A DNA stretch of 64,000 bases, taken from the NCBI GenBank assembly GCA_013001295.1, contig JABDMW010000021.1, positions 1 to 64,000 of the forward strand, in the 5' to 3' direction. Below are positions 55,198-64,000 of the stretch, piece by piece (the stretch's first letter is position 1; each line of letters starts with the position of its first letter). The stretch is from Hyphomonadaceae bacterium. Lineage in GTDB: Bacteria > Pseudomonadota > Alphaproteobacteria > Caulobacterales > Maricaulaceae. The notes under the pieces are model-generated. The model searched no databases and had not been told where the DNA came from. It saw only the letters and a list, made by a program, of their open reading frames with translations. Both the position numbers and the translations under genes were made by a program.

Positions 55198-56073
55198 ATG
55201 ATTTCTGGATCCATTACTGCACTCGTGACCCCTTTTAAAAATGGCAAGGTCGACGACAAAGCATTTCAAGACTTTGTGGCATGGCAAATCGAGCAGGGCA
55301 CCCATGGTCTGGTTCCGTGTGGGACAACGGGCGAAGCATCGACATTGACAGTGAAAGAACACATTCGTGTCATCGAGCTTTGCGTTGAAGCGGCTGATCA
55401 GCGCGTTCCTGTTATCGCAGGTATCGGATCCAACAATACGTTGACTGGAACGAAGCTGGCGCTCAAAGCGCAAAAAGCCGGTGCTGACGCGGGGCTCTCA
55501 GTAGCGCCGTATTACAACAAACCGGGTCAGGAAGGGATGTATCATCATTTCAAGACCATCGCGGATGCCGTTGATATGCCGATCGTGATTTATAATATTC
55601 CCGGGCGCAGTATCGTCGATATCAGCGTCGAGACCATGGGGCGATTGGCACAACACAAAAATTATATTGGCGTGAAGGATGCGACGTCAGATATTTCGCG
55701 GGTCTCAGAATACAAGAAAGCGTGCGGCGACGACTTTATCCAATTGTCTGGCGACGACCCGACCGCGCTCGGTCATCGCGCTCACGGCGGACATGGGTGT
55801 ATTTCGGTCGCATCAAATGTGGCTCCAGCCCGGTGTGCAAAATTCCACGATCTATGCACACAGGGTGAGTTTGCTAAGGCACGCATCCATCATGAAGCGC
55901 TTGATCGGCTTTTCAAAGATCTGTTTCTGGAAGCCAGTCCGGCTCCGACAAAATATGCCATGTCCTTGCTCGGAAAAATGACCCCGGAAGTTCGCTCGCC
56001 GATTATGGAATGCTCGGATGAAACGAAAAAAGCGGTAGAGGCGGCCATGCGGCATGCGGGCATAAATATCTGA
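55198..56073 (+). CDS. dapA: 4-hydroxy-tetrahydrodipicolinate synthase
   Basis: A 291-residue class I aldolase-fold enzyme, the first committed step to lysine and diaminopimelate. The Schiff-base lysine is in [10 protein letters not shown] (about residue 161), the tyrosine in IYNIPGRS, and the threonine pair in [10 protein letters not shown]. The ATG follows a TTAACCAT sequence (55178-55185) that resembles a CtrA half-site; this is only suggestive. It is followed after one base by smpB. Confidence 0.96.
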   Translation: MISGSITALVTPFKNGKVDDKAFQDFVAWQIEQGTHGLVPCGTTGEASTLTVKEHIRVIELCVEAADQRVPVIAGIGSNNTLTGTKLALKAQKAGADAGLSVAPYYNKPGQEGMYHHFKTIADAVDMPIVIYNIPGRSIVDISVETMGRLAQHKNYIGVKDATSDISRVSEYKKACGDDFIQLSGDDPTALGHRAHGGHGCISVASNVAPARCAKFHDLCTQGEFAKARIHHEALDRLFKDLFLEASPAPTKYAMSLLGKMTPEVRSPIMECSDETKKAVEAAMRHAGINI

Positions 56074-56074
56074 T

Positions 56075-56536
56075 ATGGCGGGCAAAGGCTCAGCAATTGC
56101 CGAAAATAGGCGCGCCCGATTCGATTTCCATATCGAGGAAACTTTTGAGGCCGGAATTTCGCTGGTCGGTACGGAAGTAAAAGCCTTGCGGCTCGGTAAA
56201 GCCAACATTGCAGAGAGTTACGCGGCCGTTGAAGGCGAAGAAATCTTCCTGATCAACGCCAATTTTCCGATTTATGAACCCGCTGCCCAGTTCAATCACC
56301 TCCCGACCCGACCGCGTAAATTGTTGTTAAAAAGACGCGAGATCGATAAATTGATGGGGGCGGTGCAGCGCAAAGGCCGCACAATCGTGCCGCTTAAGCT
56401 GTATTTCAACGACCGTGGATATGTGAAGCTACTCTTGGGTGTCGGCGTTGGTAAACGACAAGCGGACAAACGCGAAACCCAGAAAAAACGCGATTGGAAC
56501 AAGCAAAAAGCCCGCCTTATGAAAGAACGAGGCTGA
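56075..56536 (+). CDS. smpB: SsrA-binding protein SmpB
   Basis: A 153-residue tmRNA partner needed for trans-translation of stalled ribosomes. [40 protein letters not shown] and the basic C-terminal tail ([20 protein letters not shown]) match the family. No tmRNA gene is visible in this window. It starts one base after the dapA stop. Confidence 0.96.
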   Translation: MAGKGSAIAENRRARFDFHIEETFEAGISLVGTEVKALRLGKANIAESYAAVEGEEIFLINANFPIYEPAAQFNHLPTRPRKLLLKRREIDKLMGAVQRKGRTIVPLKLYFNDRGYVKLLLGVGVGKRQADKRETQKKRDWNKQKARLMKERG

Positions 56537-56538
56537 TT

Positions 56539-57060
56539 TTGCCGATTTACGTCGCATTGGGCGCGAATCAAAATTCGGTTTTCAATGGGCAGTCGCATAC
56601 GCCAGTCGAAACATTTCAATTGCTATTCAAAGAATTGGCCGATGGCGGCATCAATGTCATCAATGTATCTGGTTTATGGGAAAGCCCGGCTTGGCCGGAT
56701 CCGAAGACCCAACCGGCATATAACAATGCGGTTATTGAAATCAGTACGGATTTAAGGCCGGTTTCACTTTTGCAGGTCTTGAAAACCCTGGAATATAGCT
56801 TTGGCCGGCGGGAAGGGATTAGAAATGCACCGCGTCCGCTGGATCTCGACATACTTGATTATCATGGCCTGACACTAAATCGGGCAGGATTGACATTGCC
56901 GCACCCCAGAATGTGCGATCGCCCATTTGTCTTGTTTCCCTTGTGTGAGATTGCGCCTGAATGGCGCGACCCAATAAAAAACCGTGCAATCGACAATTGG
57001 ATCGCGCGGCTTGAACTATCCGAGGTTACACCTATGAAAAGGCTTGGTAAAATGCTTTAG
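56539..57060 (+). CDS. folK: 6-hydroxymethyl-7,8-dihydropterin pyrophosphokinase
   Basis: A 173-residue HPPK. The start is a TTG two bases after the smpB stop (MPIYVALGANQNSV), which restores the usual N-terminus; frames starting upstream would overlap smpB. RNAPRPLDLDILDYHG and LPHPRMCDRPFVLFPLCEI are diagnostic. It is part of folate synthesis. Its 3' end overlaps by four bases the convergent glycine-zipper lipoprotein gene. Confidence 0.93.
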   Translation: MPIYVALGANQNSVFNGQSHTPVETFQLLFKELADGGINVINVSGLWESPAWPDPKTQPAYNNAVIEISTDLRPVSLLQVLKTLEYSFGRREGIRNAPRPLDLDILDYHGLTLNRAGLTLPHPRMCDRPFVLFPLCEIAPEWRDPIKNRAIDNWIARLELSEVTPMKRLGKML

Positions 57061-57485
57061 TATTTACGTTCGCCATTTTCATAGTATTCAGCTTTTCTGC
57101 CGGGATCGTAGTAATAATAGCGTCCGGTTTGCTGATCATAAAATTGGCGTTTATTGACTGTTGGCGCTTGTTGATATTGCCCTTGTTGTTGATAACCCTG
57201 GTTGTGATATCCCTGATTTTGGGCACCACAGCCACCATCTTCGCGGCATCCTGCATAGGCACCGCCGGCACCGCCGATTACCGCGCCAATCAAAGCACCG
57301 GATTGCGCATCGCCGTCACCGGCATTGTTCCCGATAATAGCGCCTGCAATAGCGCCGCCTGCCGCGCCAAGCGCACCTTTTGTTAGCGTATTATTGTTGC
57401 CATTGGTCGTCGCGCACCCTGCCAGTCCAACCATGCTTGATAACGCCAAGGTCAGCACCAAGGTTTTCTTATTTAAATAAGTCAT
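57057..57485 (-). CDS. Glycine-zipper lipoprotein
   Basis: A 142-residue lipoprotein. The start at 57485 gives the signal MTYLNKKTLVLTLALSSMVG with lipobox LAGC. A glycine-zipper (ALGAAGGAIAGAIIGNNAGD, GALIGAVIGGAGGAYAG) follows, then a Gln/Tyr-rich linker and a C-terminal tail (QTGRYYYYDPGRKAEYYENG). AAAGGG lies upstream of the ATG. Such proteins are small outer-membrane or envelope components with no defined enzyme activity. Confidence 0.85.
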   Translation of the reverse strand: MTYLNKKTLVLTLALSSMVGLAGCATTNGNNNTLTKGALGAAGGAIAGAIIGNNAGDGDAQSGALIGAVIGGAGGAYAGCREDGGCGAQNQGYHNQGYQQQGQYQQAPTVNKRQFYDQQTGRYYYYDPGRKAEYYENGERKY

Positions 57486-57693
57486 AACAGACCCTTTCCA
57501 ATTATTCTTTCGGCCCCCGTTTGCCAGTTTCAACGCTAGCAGACGAAAAGTGAACAATATCTGACTTCAGTGTTAAGTTATGTTCATATAAGCGCATATT
57601 TTTCTGCTTATGGGGCTTGCTGTTCGCAACAACTCACTCTATAAGCCACAACTTGATTTTTGGCCTTAAGGCCGATTCCCTTCGGAGATAGAT

Positions 57694-58065
57694 ATGGCAC
57701 GCGTTACCGTTGAAGATTGCGTAGAAAAGGTTCCAAACCGTTTTGATCTTGTTTTGCTGGCTTCTCACCGGGCCAGAAATATTTCTGCCGGTTCAGAATT
57801 AACCGTTGATCGTGACAATGACAAGACGCCTGTCGTTGCGTTACGCGAACTTGCAGAAGAAACCTTGCAACTTGATGATTTGCGCGAGAGCCTCGTGATC
57901 GGTCTTCAACGCGTCATTATTGATGACGATATGCCGGAAGAAGAAGAGCAGGCACCTATGCTCGCTCTTGAACACGGCGAAGCCGCTCCGACAGAAATGT
58001 CTGAAGCTGATATGCTTCGTGCATTGCAGAGCGATCGGGACAATGGTCCTGATAATCGTTTCTAA
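57694..58065 (+). CDS. rpoZ: RNA polymerase omega subunit
   Basis: A 123-residue omega subunit that helps fold beta'. [28 protein letters not shown] and [15 protein letters not shown] are canonical; the acidic C-terminal extension is usual in alphaproteobacteria. GGAGATAG precedes the ATG. It is followed by the (p)ppGpp synthetase gene, the standard arrangement. Confidence 0.97.
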   Translation: MARVTVEDCVEKVPNRFDLVLLASHRARNISAGSELTVDRDNDKTPVVALRELAEETLQLDDLRESLVIGLQRVIIDDDMPEEEEQAPMLALEHGEAAPTEMSEADMLRALQSDRDNGPDNRF

Positions 58066-58117
58066 AACGAGACTTTATTAATCCTAGACATTGCGCCCGT
58101 GCGCTCATGGAATTAGC

Positions 58118-60355
58118 ATGGGCCGCATGAACGTAACCGCAGAAATCGTTTCAAAGGAAACGGCGCCTTATTTGAGCGCGCCAGCGCTTGCCGCAATGGT
58201 GCGCAAATATGATCCGTCTGTCAGCACCAAGAAACTTGAGCGGGCCTATCGCCTTTGCATGGAGTCGCACGGCAAACAAATGCGCCATTCCGGTGATCCG
58301 TACTACGCGCACCCTATAGCTGTTGCACAAATTGCCGCGCAACTCCGCATGGATACTGACAGCATTTGCACAGCTCTTTTACATGATGTGTTGGAAGATA
58401 CCGACACGACTGAAGACGATATGCGCTCTGAATTTGGCGATGTGGTCACGGACCTGGTCAAAGGCGTCACCAAGCTGGGGCAATTAGAATTGTCCAGTAC
58501 AGAATTGTCGCCCGAAGACAAACAAGCTGAGAATTTTCAAAAGTTTGTTCTGGCAATGAGCAAGGATATTCGGGTTCTATTGGTGAAATTATGTGACCGC
58601 CTGCACAATATGCGCACATTGCAATATCACCCTAAAGCCTCCAGTCGCGAACGGATTTCACGGGAGACCATGGAGATATATGCGCCGTTGGCGCGTAAAA
58701 TCGGTGTCGACCGGTTGTGTTCGGAACTTGAGGATTTATCTTTTAAATTTCTGAATCCATCCGCCTATGAGAGCATCAATAAACGATTAAGTGCATGGCG
58801 GGAGAGCCAGGACGCCGCAATTTCCCAACTGTCAATTATGCTTCGCGATGTATTGGGAAAAAACAAAGTCAACGCCCGCATCTATGGACGGGAAAAACGA
58901 CCCTTCGCGATATGGCGAAAATTACAAAGACAAGGTATTGCCTTCGAAGACGTCGCCGATATATACGCGTTTCGGATCATCGTTGACGACGTCTCTGACT
59001 GTTACGAAGTGTTGGGACTTCTGCATCGTGAGTGGCGTTGTGTTCCGGCACGGTTTCGCGATTTTATCTCGGTTCCAAAGCCCAATGGTTATCAATCGCT
59101 GCACACGACGATTTTAGGCCCGGACAATCAACGGGTTGAAGTCCAGATCCGGACCCAGGCCATGGACGATATCGCCGAACGCGGTGTGGCTGCTCATTGG
59201 AGCTACAAGAATAAAAGTTATTCCTATGATGAGTCCAAGGCCGGCGATATTGATCCATTACATCGCATACGACCACTTGTTGAAATGATGGGGCATGGCG
59301 GTGAAGCCGATGAGTTTATGGAATTGGCGAAACTTGAAATGTACGCGGATCAAGTTTTTACATTCACGCCGAAAAACAAACTGATTGCTTTGCCACAGGG
59401 CGCGACCCCATTGGATTTCGCATACGCTGTGCATACCAAAGTGGGTGATACCTGTATCGGCGCGATCATAAACGGTCGCGAGCGTCCGCTCCGCACACAA
59501 TTGCAAAACGGTGATGTGGTCAAAATCATTCGCGGCGGGACACCCGAACCGACACCTGGATGGGAAAGCATGGTTGTAACGGGGAAAGCCCGCTCTGCCT
59601 TAAGACGACTGACTCGTACAGGCGAGAGCCAGGAGTTTAGATCGATCGGGTATATGTTGGTCGACCATGCATTCGCCCGCGAAGACAAAGAGTTCAGCGA
59701 GACAATCCTCCGGGATACGCTAAAGCGACTGAATTTTGATACGGTCGATGATCTATATATTGCATTGGGGCGCGGAAAACTATCGGTTGGTGAGTTTATG
59801 GATGCCGTATTCCCGGGTCGCAAACACAATCAGGACTTGAACAAGTTTGAAAACCGCGATCTCATCGACGACAATACCGCGAAGTTCTATGTGAAAGGCG
59901 AAGGTCTGCGAGAAGGCGTCGGCCTTCACTTAGGAGAATGTTGCTACCCAATTCCCGGTGACCGAATCGTCGGAATCCATACGAAGGAAAAAGGGATCGT
60001 CATTCATACGATTGACTGTGACCTTTTGGCTGAGCTCGAAAATGAACCTGATAGCTGGCTTGATCTAGCGTGGCGACGCGGTGCTGACAATACCGCATCC
60101 ATTGGCCAGATAACCGCGACGATTGAACATGTCCCAGGCGCTTTGGCCGCGATCGCCACCATTATTGGTGAAGCCGGTGGCAATCTGACCAATATCCATA
60201 CATTGAAACGTTCGCCATCGTTCTTTGATATGGTCATGGATATTGAAGTGACGGACGCAAAACATCTCTCACAAATTGTTGCAGCCATGCGGGCAAGTGC
60301 CTATGTAGTCACGGTAAGACGAGCGCGCGCTAATACCAGCGAAGGCTCTATATAA
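58118..60355 (+). CDS. Bifunctional (p)ppGpp synthetase/hydrolase (RSH)
   Basis: A 745-residue Rel/SpoT homologue. The hydrolase HD site is visible (GDPYYAHPIAVAQIAAQL, ALLHDVLEDTD). The synthetase domain has REKRPFAIWRKLQRQ, DIYAFRIIVDDV and NGYQSLHTTI. TGS (VFTFTPKNKLIALPQGATPL) and ACT (ATIEHVPGALAAIATIIG) domains follow. Both sites look intact, so it should make and degrade the stringent-response alarmone. The start is uncertain: ATG 58118 or ATG 58127, neither with a strong ribosome binding site. Confidence 0.95.
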   Translation: MGRMNVTAEIVSKETAPYLSAPALAAMVRKYDPSVSTKKLERAYRLCMESHGKQMRHSGDPYYAHPIAVAQIAAQLRMDTDSICTALLHDVLEDTDTTEDDMRSEFGDVVTDLVKGVTKLGQLELSSTELSPEDKQAENFQKFVLAMSKDIRVLLVKLCDRLHNMRTLQYHPKASSRERISRETMEIYAPLARKIGVDRLCSELEDLSFKFLNPSAYESINKRLSAWRESQDAAISQLSIMLRDVLGKNKVNARIYGREKRPFAIWRKLQRQGIAFEDVADIYAFRIIVDDVSDCYEVLGLLHREWRCVPARFRDFISVPKPNGYQSLHTTILGPDNQRVEVQIRTQAMDDIAERGVAAHWSYKNKSYSYDESKAGDIDPLHRIRPLVEMMGHGGEADEFMELAKLEMYADQVFTFTPKNKLIALPQGATPLDFAYAVHTKVGDTCIGAIINGRERPLRTQLQNGDVVKIIRGGTPEPTPGWESMVVTGKARSALRRLTRTGESQEFRSIGYMLVDHAFAREDKEFSETILRDTLKRLNFDTVDDLYIALGRGKLSVGEFMDAVFPGRKHNQDLNKFENRDLIDDNTAKFYVKGEGLREGVGLHLGECCYPIPGDRIVGIHTKEKGIVIHTIDCDLLAELENEPDSWLDLAWRRGADNTASIGQITATIEHVPGALAAIATIIGEAGGNLTNIHTLKRSPSFFDMVMDIEVTDAKHLSQIVAAMRASAYVVTVRRARANTSEGSI

Positions 60356-60364
60356 GGCACTTGG

Positions 60365-60949
60365 ATGCAAACAGATGACGTTTTAGATATTTTCAGACAG
60401 GCTGGCGCATTGCTTGAAGGTCATTTCATCCTTTCATCAGGACGGCGGAGCCCTGTGTTTTTGCAAAAAGCGTTCGTGTTTAAAAACCCGGCTCTGACCG
60501 AAAAAGTCTGTAAGGCTTTGGCCGAAAAGGTAAAGTCCGAGCTCGCTGAAATGCCCGACATCATCGTAGCGCCTGCGATGGGAGGCGTCATTCCTGGATA
60601 CGAAACAGCGCGTCATCTGGGTCTTGAATCAATATTCGTCGAGCGCGAAGACGGCGAATTTACACTGCGTCGCGGATTTACACTGGAGCCGGGTGCCAAA
60701 GTCTTAATGGTCGAGGATATTGTTTCGACAGGTCTAAGCTCTCGTGAATGCATTGCCGCGATCAACAAAACTGGTGCCAAAGTCGTTGCAGGAGCCTGTA
60801 TCTTTGACCGCTCGGCGGGAGAGGCCGATATCGGCGTCCCGTTGATCAGTTTGGCGAGCAAAAAATTCCCGTCATATGCAGTGAATGAATTGCCACCCGA
60901 GCTTGAAAAAATCCCGGCTATAAAACCGGGAAGCCGGGGACTGGCTTAG
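60365..60949 (+). CDS. pyrE: Orotate phosphoribosyltransferase
   Basis: A 194-residue type I phosphoribosyltransferase of pyrimidine synthesis. The PRPP-binding motif is [16 protein letters not shown], and [17 protein letters not shown] is the usual N-terminal block. It lies 9 bp after the RSH gene and its stop overlaps the pdxJ GTG start. Confidence 0.94.
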   Translation: MQTDDVLDIFRQAGALLEGHFILSSGRRSPVFLQKAFVFKNPALTEKVCKALAEKVKSELAEMPDIIVAPAMGGVIPGYETARHLGLESIFVEREDGEFTLRRGFTLEPGAKVLMVEDIVSTGLSSRECIAAINKTGAKVVAGACIFDRSAGEADIGVPLISLASKKFPSYAVNELPPELEKIPAIKPGSRGLA

Positions 60950-61704
60950 TGTCTCTTCCGCGATTAGGCGTGAATATTGATCACGTTGCCACCGTTAGAA
61001 ATGCAAGAGGCGGCGTTCACCCTGATCCAGTCGATGCGGCCCGTCTCGCCATTGAGAATGGTGCGGATGGCATTACTGCCCATTTGCGTGAAGACCGCCG
61101 ACACATCTCAGATGACGATCTTGCCAGATTGCAGATACTGTGCCTTGAGAAGAACATTCCTCTCAACATGGAAATGGCAGCCGTGGCGGAAATGGCAAAA
61201 ATTGCCATTGATCTGAAACCGCATGCTGTTTGCTTGGTGCCTGAACGACGCGAGGAAAGAACAACAGAAGGCGGGTTGGATGCGGCCGGCCATCATAACC
61301 AGATCACGCCGATTATACGAGACCTCAGTGATAATGGCAGCCGGGTTTCACTGTTTATCGAGTCTTTGCCGCATCAAATCGACGCCAGTCTAAAATGCGG
61401 TGCACAAGTCGTCGAATTCCACACTGGTGCCTACGCACATGCTTTGGATGACGGCGATCAAGCAAAAGCCGATCAGTTATTGAACCAGTTGCAGGAAGGA
61501 GCGAAGAAGGCGTCAGATATGGGTTTGGAAGTGCATTTTGGACATGGCCTGACATTCGATAATGTCGGCGCAATCGCAGCAATCCCTGAAGGCATGGAGC
61601 TCAATATTGGGCATTTCATCATTGGCGAATCCATATTTTCAGGCTTACCCGCAGCCTTAAAAGAAATGCGGGACCGCATGGATCAAGCACGGATTTCGAT
61701 TTAA
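60949..61704 (+). CDS. pdxJ: Pyridoxine 5'-phosphate synthase
   Basis: A 251-residue TIM-barrel enzyme that condenses 1-deoxyxylulose-5-phosphate with 3-amino-2-oxopropyl phosphate. LGVNIDHVATVRNARGG, GITAHLREDRRHI and LNIGHFIIGESIFSGL are diagnostic. The start is a GTG overlapping the pyrE stop, and it shares one base with the acpS ATG. Confidence 0.96.
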   Translation: MSLPRLGVNIDHVATVRNARGGVHPDPVDAARLAIENGADGITAHLREDRRHISDDDLARLQILCLEKNIPLNMEMAAVAEMAKIAIDLKPHAVCLVPERREERTTEGGLDAAGHHNQITPIIRDLSDNGSRVSLFIESLPHQIDASLKCGAQVVEFHTGAYAHALDDGDQAKADQLLNQLQEGAKKASDMGLEVHFGHGLTFDNVGAIAAIPEGMELNIGHFIIGESIFSGLPAALKEMRDRMDQARISI

Positions 61705-62096
61705 TGATCAAAGGTATCGGCACCGATATTTGCGACATCAGGCGTATTGAGAGCATCCTCGAAAAATACGGCGATCGCTTCAAAGAAAAAACGTTCACTG
61801 CGGGTGAGCGAGAGTATGCTGATGCCCAAGCCAATCCAGCTGCCAGTTACGCGAAACGATTTGCAGCGAAAGAGGCGGTCGCTAAAGCCTTGGCCGGTAG
61901 CAAGACCGGATCACTGTCCTGGCAAGACGTGGAAGTTGTTAAAAACCGGTCAGGGCGCCCAAAAATCAAATTACACGGTGCGGCGAAGACGCGCGCAAAG
62001 TCTCGCTTGAAAAAAGGGCAAAAATACAGGGTTCATATCAGCCTGTCAGACGACATTCCTTATGCCCAGGCATTTGCCGTATTTGAAGCCCGTTAA
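61704..62096 (+). CDS. acpS: Holo-[acyl-carrier-protein] synthase
   Basis: A 130-residue 4'-phosphopantetheinyl transferase that activates acyl carrier protein. GIGTDICDIRRIESIL with the Mg-binding aspartate and FAAKEAVAKALAGS with the catalytic glutamate are present. It is followed after 7 bp by lepB, the standard alphaproteobacterial order. Confidence 0.95.
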   Translation: MIKGIGTDICDIRRIESILEKYGDRFKEKTFTAGEREYADAQANPAASYAKRFAAKEAVAKALAGSKTGSLSWQDVEVVKNRSGRPKIKLHGAAKTRAKSRLKKGQKYRVHISLSDDIPYAQAFAVFEAR

Positions 62097-62103
62097 GGCT
62101 TTA

Positions 62104-62871
62104 ATGTCGGATACAATTGAACATAAAATGTCCGCTTTGGGATTTCTGATTGAGATTATCAAAATAGTGGTGCTGGCCATCTTAATTGCATTCACGATCC
62201 GAACATTTTTATTTCAACCGTTTCACATTCCGTCCGCATCAATGGAACCGACATTATACAAAGGTGATTATCTGATCACTTCAAAATATTCGATTGGCTA
62301 TGGGAAGTATGCCGCAACGCCATTCGTTCTACCAATTGAAACCGGACGAAAACTGGAACGTATCCCCAAGAGAGGCGATATAATTGTCTTCAAACTCAAC
62401 GATAAAAATGACCATCTTATAAAGCGGCTTATTGGATTGCCCGGTGACACAGTCCAAATGATCGACGGGAAATTGCATCTCAATGGTGTCGCGCAACACA
62501 CCCGTCAGCTAGCAGAAGAAACCCAAGCCAACGAGGTCGGTAATTTTATCAGAACAACGATTTATAAGGAAACACTTGCGGACAGTAACAATGCACATTT
62601 GGTTATAGATTCCGTCATCGGTAGCGAAGCGGATAATACGCCTGTTTTTGAGGTTCCTGATGGGCACTATTTTTTTATGGGGGATAACCGCGATCGATCA
62701 TTGGATAGTCGTCGGCCGGTAAAGCTGGGCGGTGTCGGGCTGGTTCCGGCAACTAATATGGTTGGACGTGCAGAATTTGTTTTACTCGCAGTCAATGAGG
62801 AGTTTAAGCTGTTTCAACCATGGACATGGGGGAATATACGGGGCGATCGACTTTTTAAGGGACTTAGATGA
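62104..62871 (+). CDS. lepB: Signal peptidase I
   Basis: A 255-residue type I signal peptidase with a single N-terminal membrane helix (IIKIVVLAILIAFTIRTF). The catalytic serine is in PSASMEPTLYKGD, the lysine in HLIKRLIGLPGD, and the conserved GDNRDRSLDSR lies near the end. The active domain is periplasmic. The ATG at 62104 is chosen over one at 62062, which overlaps acpS. Its stop overlaps rnc by four bases. Confidence 0.95.
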   Translation: MSDTIEHKMSALGFLIEIIKIVVLAILIAFTIRTFLFQPFHIPSASMEPTLYKGDYLITSKYSIGYGKYAATPFVLPIETGRKLERIPKRGDIIVFKLNDKNDHLIKRLIGLPGDTVQMIDGKLHLNGVAQHTRQLAEETQANEVGNFIRTTIYKETLADSNNAHLVIDSVIGSEADNTPVFEVPDGHYFFMGDNRDRSLDSRRPVKLGGVGLVPATNMVGRAEFVLLAVNEEFKLFQPWTWGNIRGDRLFKGLR

Positions 62872-63602
62872 CCGACGCACCGGCGAAAAAAATATCTGCG
62901 ACAGCGATGAAGCGACTAGCTCGGCTCGAAGTGGCGATCGCATACAAATTCAAGGATCAACATCTCGGTCTTCTATCGCTGACACATTCGTCATATGGTG
63001 ATGGGCGACGTAAAAAAGCCAACAATGAGCAATTGGAATTTCTCGGCGATCGTGTCCTGGGTCTCTTAACGGCAGAAGCGCTCTATCATATGAATTTTGA
63101 AAATGAGGGTGGCATGGCGCGGCGTCTAAACGCCCTTGTCCGCAAAGAAGCCTGCGCCTCTGTCGCCAGGAAAATAGGATTAGGACAAGTTTTGCTTATT
63201 TCCCCGTCAGAAGTCAGATCCGGCGGGCGTGATAAAACGTCGATCTTAGGCGATGCATGCGAAGCTGTCTTGGCAGCGATCTATATTGATGGCGGGTATG
63301 ACGAGGCGAGACGATTTTTTCACACGTTTTGGAAAGAGCGCATCAACAAGATCGCCGATGTCAGTGCCAAGGATCCGAAAACCGAATTGCAGGAAAGCGC
63401 TTCGGCGGCCGGATACGGCGCTCCCGAATATAGCGTCCAAGACAGGTCCGGGCCAGATCACGACCCGTCCTTCAAAATTTCAGTCCATGTTGAGGGTCTT
63501 GGAAAGGCTCACGGCGTTGGAAAATCAAAAAAAGAAGCCGAACGCAAAGCAGCTGCGCTAATTTTGAAACAGATGGGTGGAAATCTTGAACACGCCAAAT
63601 AA
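62868..63602 (+). CDS. rnc: Ribonuclease III
   Basis: A 244-residue dsRNA endonuclease. The signature NEQLEFLGDRVLGLL is at about residue 48, with a second metal-binding glutamate in GDACEAVLAAIYID. The C-terminal dsRNA-binding domain ends VGKSKKEAERKAAALILKQM. It matures rRNA and trims structured RNAs. It overlaps lepB (ATGA) and the era start. Confidence 0.96.
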   Translation: MTDAPAKKISATAMKRLARLEVAIAYKFKDQHLGLLSLTHSSYGDGRRKKANNEQLEFLGDRVLGLLTAEALYHMNFENEGGMARRLNALVRKEACASVARKIGLGQVLLISPSEVRSGGRDKTSILGDACEAVLAAIYIDGGYDEARRFFHTFWKERINKIADVSAKDPKTELQESASAAGYGAPEYSVQDRSGPDHDPSFKISVHVEGLGKAHGVGKSKKEAERKAAALILKQMGGNLEHAK

Positions 63603-64000
63603 ACAAGAGACATCAGCGGGATTTGCAGCCGTAATCGGCGCACCGAATGCCGGCAAGTCAACCTTGGTCAATGCCCTGGTTGGTGAAAAAATCTCAATCG
63701 TCACTCACAAAATCCAGACGACACGCTACCAGATCCGCGGCATTGCCATGCTCAATCATGCACAAGTGGTCCTCGTGGATACGCCCGGGATTTTTGAGCC
63801 TAAAGGAAGGCTGGATAGATCCATGGTACATGCCGCCTGGACCGGCGCCGCAGACGCAGATGCCATTGTCCATGTCGTTGATGCTCCGTCCTATTTTAAT
63901 GTGCAAGCCGGCAACAACCCGTCTGCTCAGGACAAAAAATCAGCTAAAGACACAAACCGTGTAGTTGAGGGGCTGAAGAAGACGTCCATAACAGGCAAGA
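63586..64000 (+). CDS. era: GTPase Era (3' truncated by window)
   Basis: The first 138 codons of Era, a GTPase that binds 16S rRNA during 30S maturation. The likely start is TTG 63586 inside the rnc 3' end, with GGGTGG about six bases upstream, giving LNTPNKQETSAGFAAVIGAP. G1 is GAPNAGKST, the G2 threonine is in TTRYQIRG, and G3 is VDTPG. The KH domain is outside the window. rnc-era coupling is standard. Confidence 0.93.
   Translation, partial: MNTPNKQETSAGFAAVIGAPNAGKSTLVNALVGEKISIVTHKIQTTRYQIRGIAMLNHAQVVLVDTPGIFEPKGRLDRSMVHAAWTGAADADAIVHVVDAPSYFNVQAGNNPSAQDKKSAKDTNRVVEGLKKTSITGK

Overview
The window is chromosomal DNA of moderate G+C from an alphaproteobacterium. Several gene orders point there: rpoZ - relA/spoT - pyrE - pdxJ - acpS - lepB - rnc - era; murA - DUF2948 - UPF0262 - low-molecular-weight phosphatase - infA - maf - RNase E/G - yacG; and slt / dapA - smpB. 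A Hyphomonadaceae/Maricaulales-like marine bacterium would fit. That last step is a guess from gene order and gene content, not a proven placement.

Layout. 1-6.9 kb: the end of a nitronate monooxygenase gene; a two-gene envelope/nucleoid operon (OmpA-type protein, then a membrane-anchored histone-H1-like/HhH/DUF2853 fusion); a secreted GEVED-domain protein; a broken duplicate of the DUF2853 3' end with its terminator; and a DUF3667 membrane protein. 7.0-12.0 kb: an acyl-CoA catabolic operon (SDR, APH-type kinase, acyl-CoA dehydrogenase) and a lipoprotein amidohydrolase. 12.0-14.9 kb: a small AT-rich accessory island with orphan membrane proteins, a REP-associated transposase (RAYT) with its REP sites, and a RAYT remnant next to tRNA-Thr. 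15.2-20.3 kb: the murA-to-yacG housekeeping run. 20.3-26.6 kb: GDPD, M3 peptidase, an orphan membrane protein, a deacetylase lipoprotein, several palindromic intergenic repeats and tRNA-Phe. 26.5-39.4 kb: Fur-box feoAB, tkt, DUF442 phosphatase plus SulP, ppx-rlmE, and guaB-rsmB-like-guaA. 39.6-45.8 kb: a surface-structure cluster. 46.0-53.0 kb: kbl-tdh, an iodotyrosine-deiodinase-like flavoprotein, a small membrane-anchored protein, acyl-CoA ligase and threonine-dehydratase-like genes. 53.0-64.0 kb: slt, dapA-smpB-folK, a glycine-zipper lipoprotein, then rpoZ to era, which runs off the window.

The best candidate for an undescribed system is 39.6-45.8 kb. It encodes two secreted subunits that are paralogues of each other, a PapD-like periplasmic chaperone, and a 1080-residue outer-membrane protein built like an usher: N-terminal stalk repeats, a long beta-rich middle, and two C-terminal Ig-like/SdrD-type domains. 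I read it as a divergent chaperone-usher-like surface fibre. The second candidate is the OmpA / H1-HhH-DUF2853 pair at 0.8-3.2 kb, which could link peptidoglycan, inner membrane and DNA. Third is a bacterial IYD-type nitroreductase that keeps the complete halotyrosine-binding triad.
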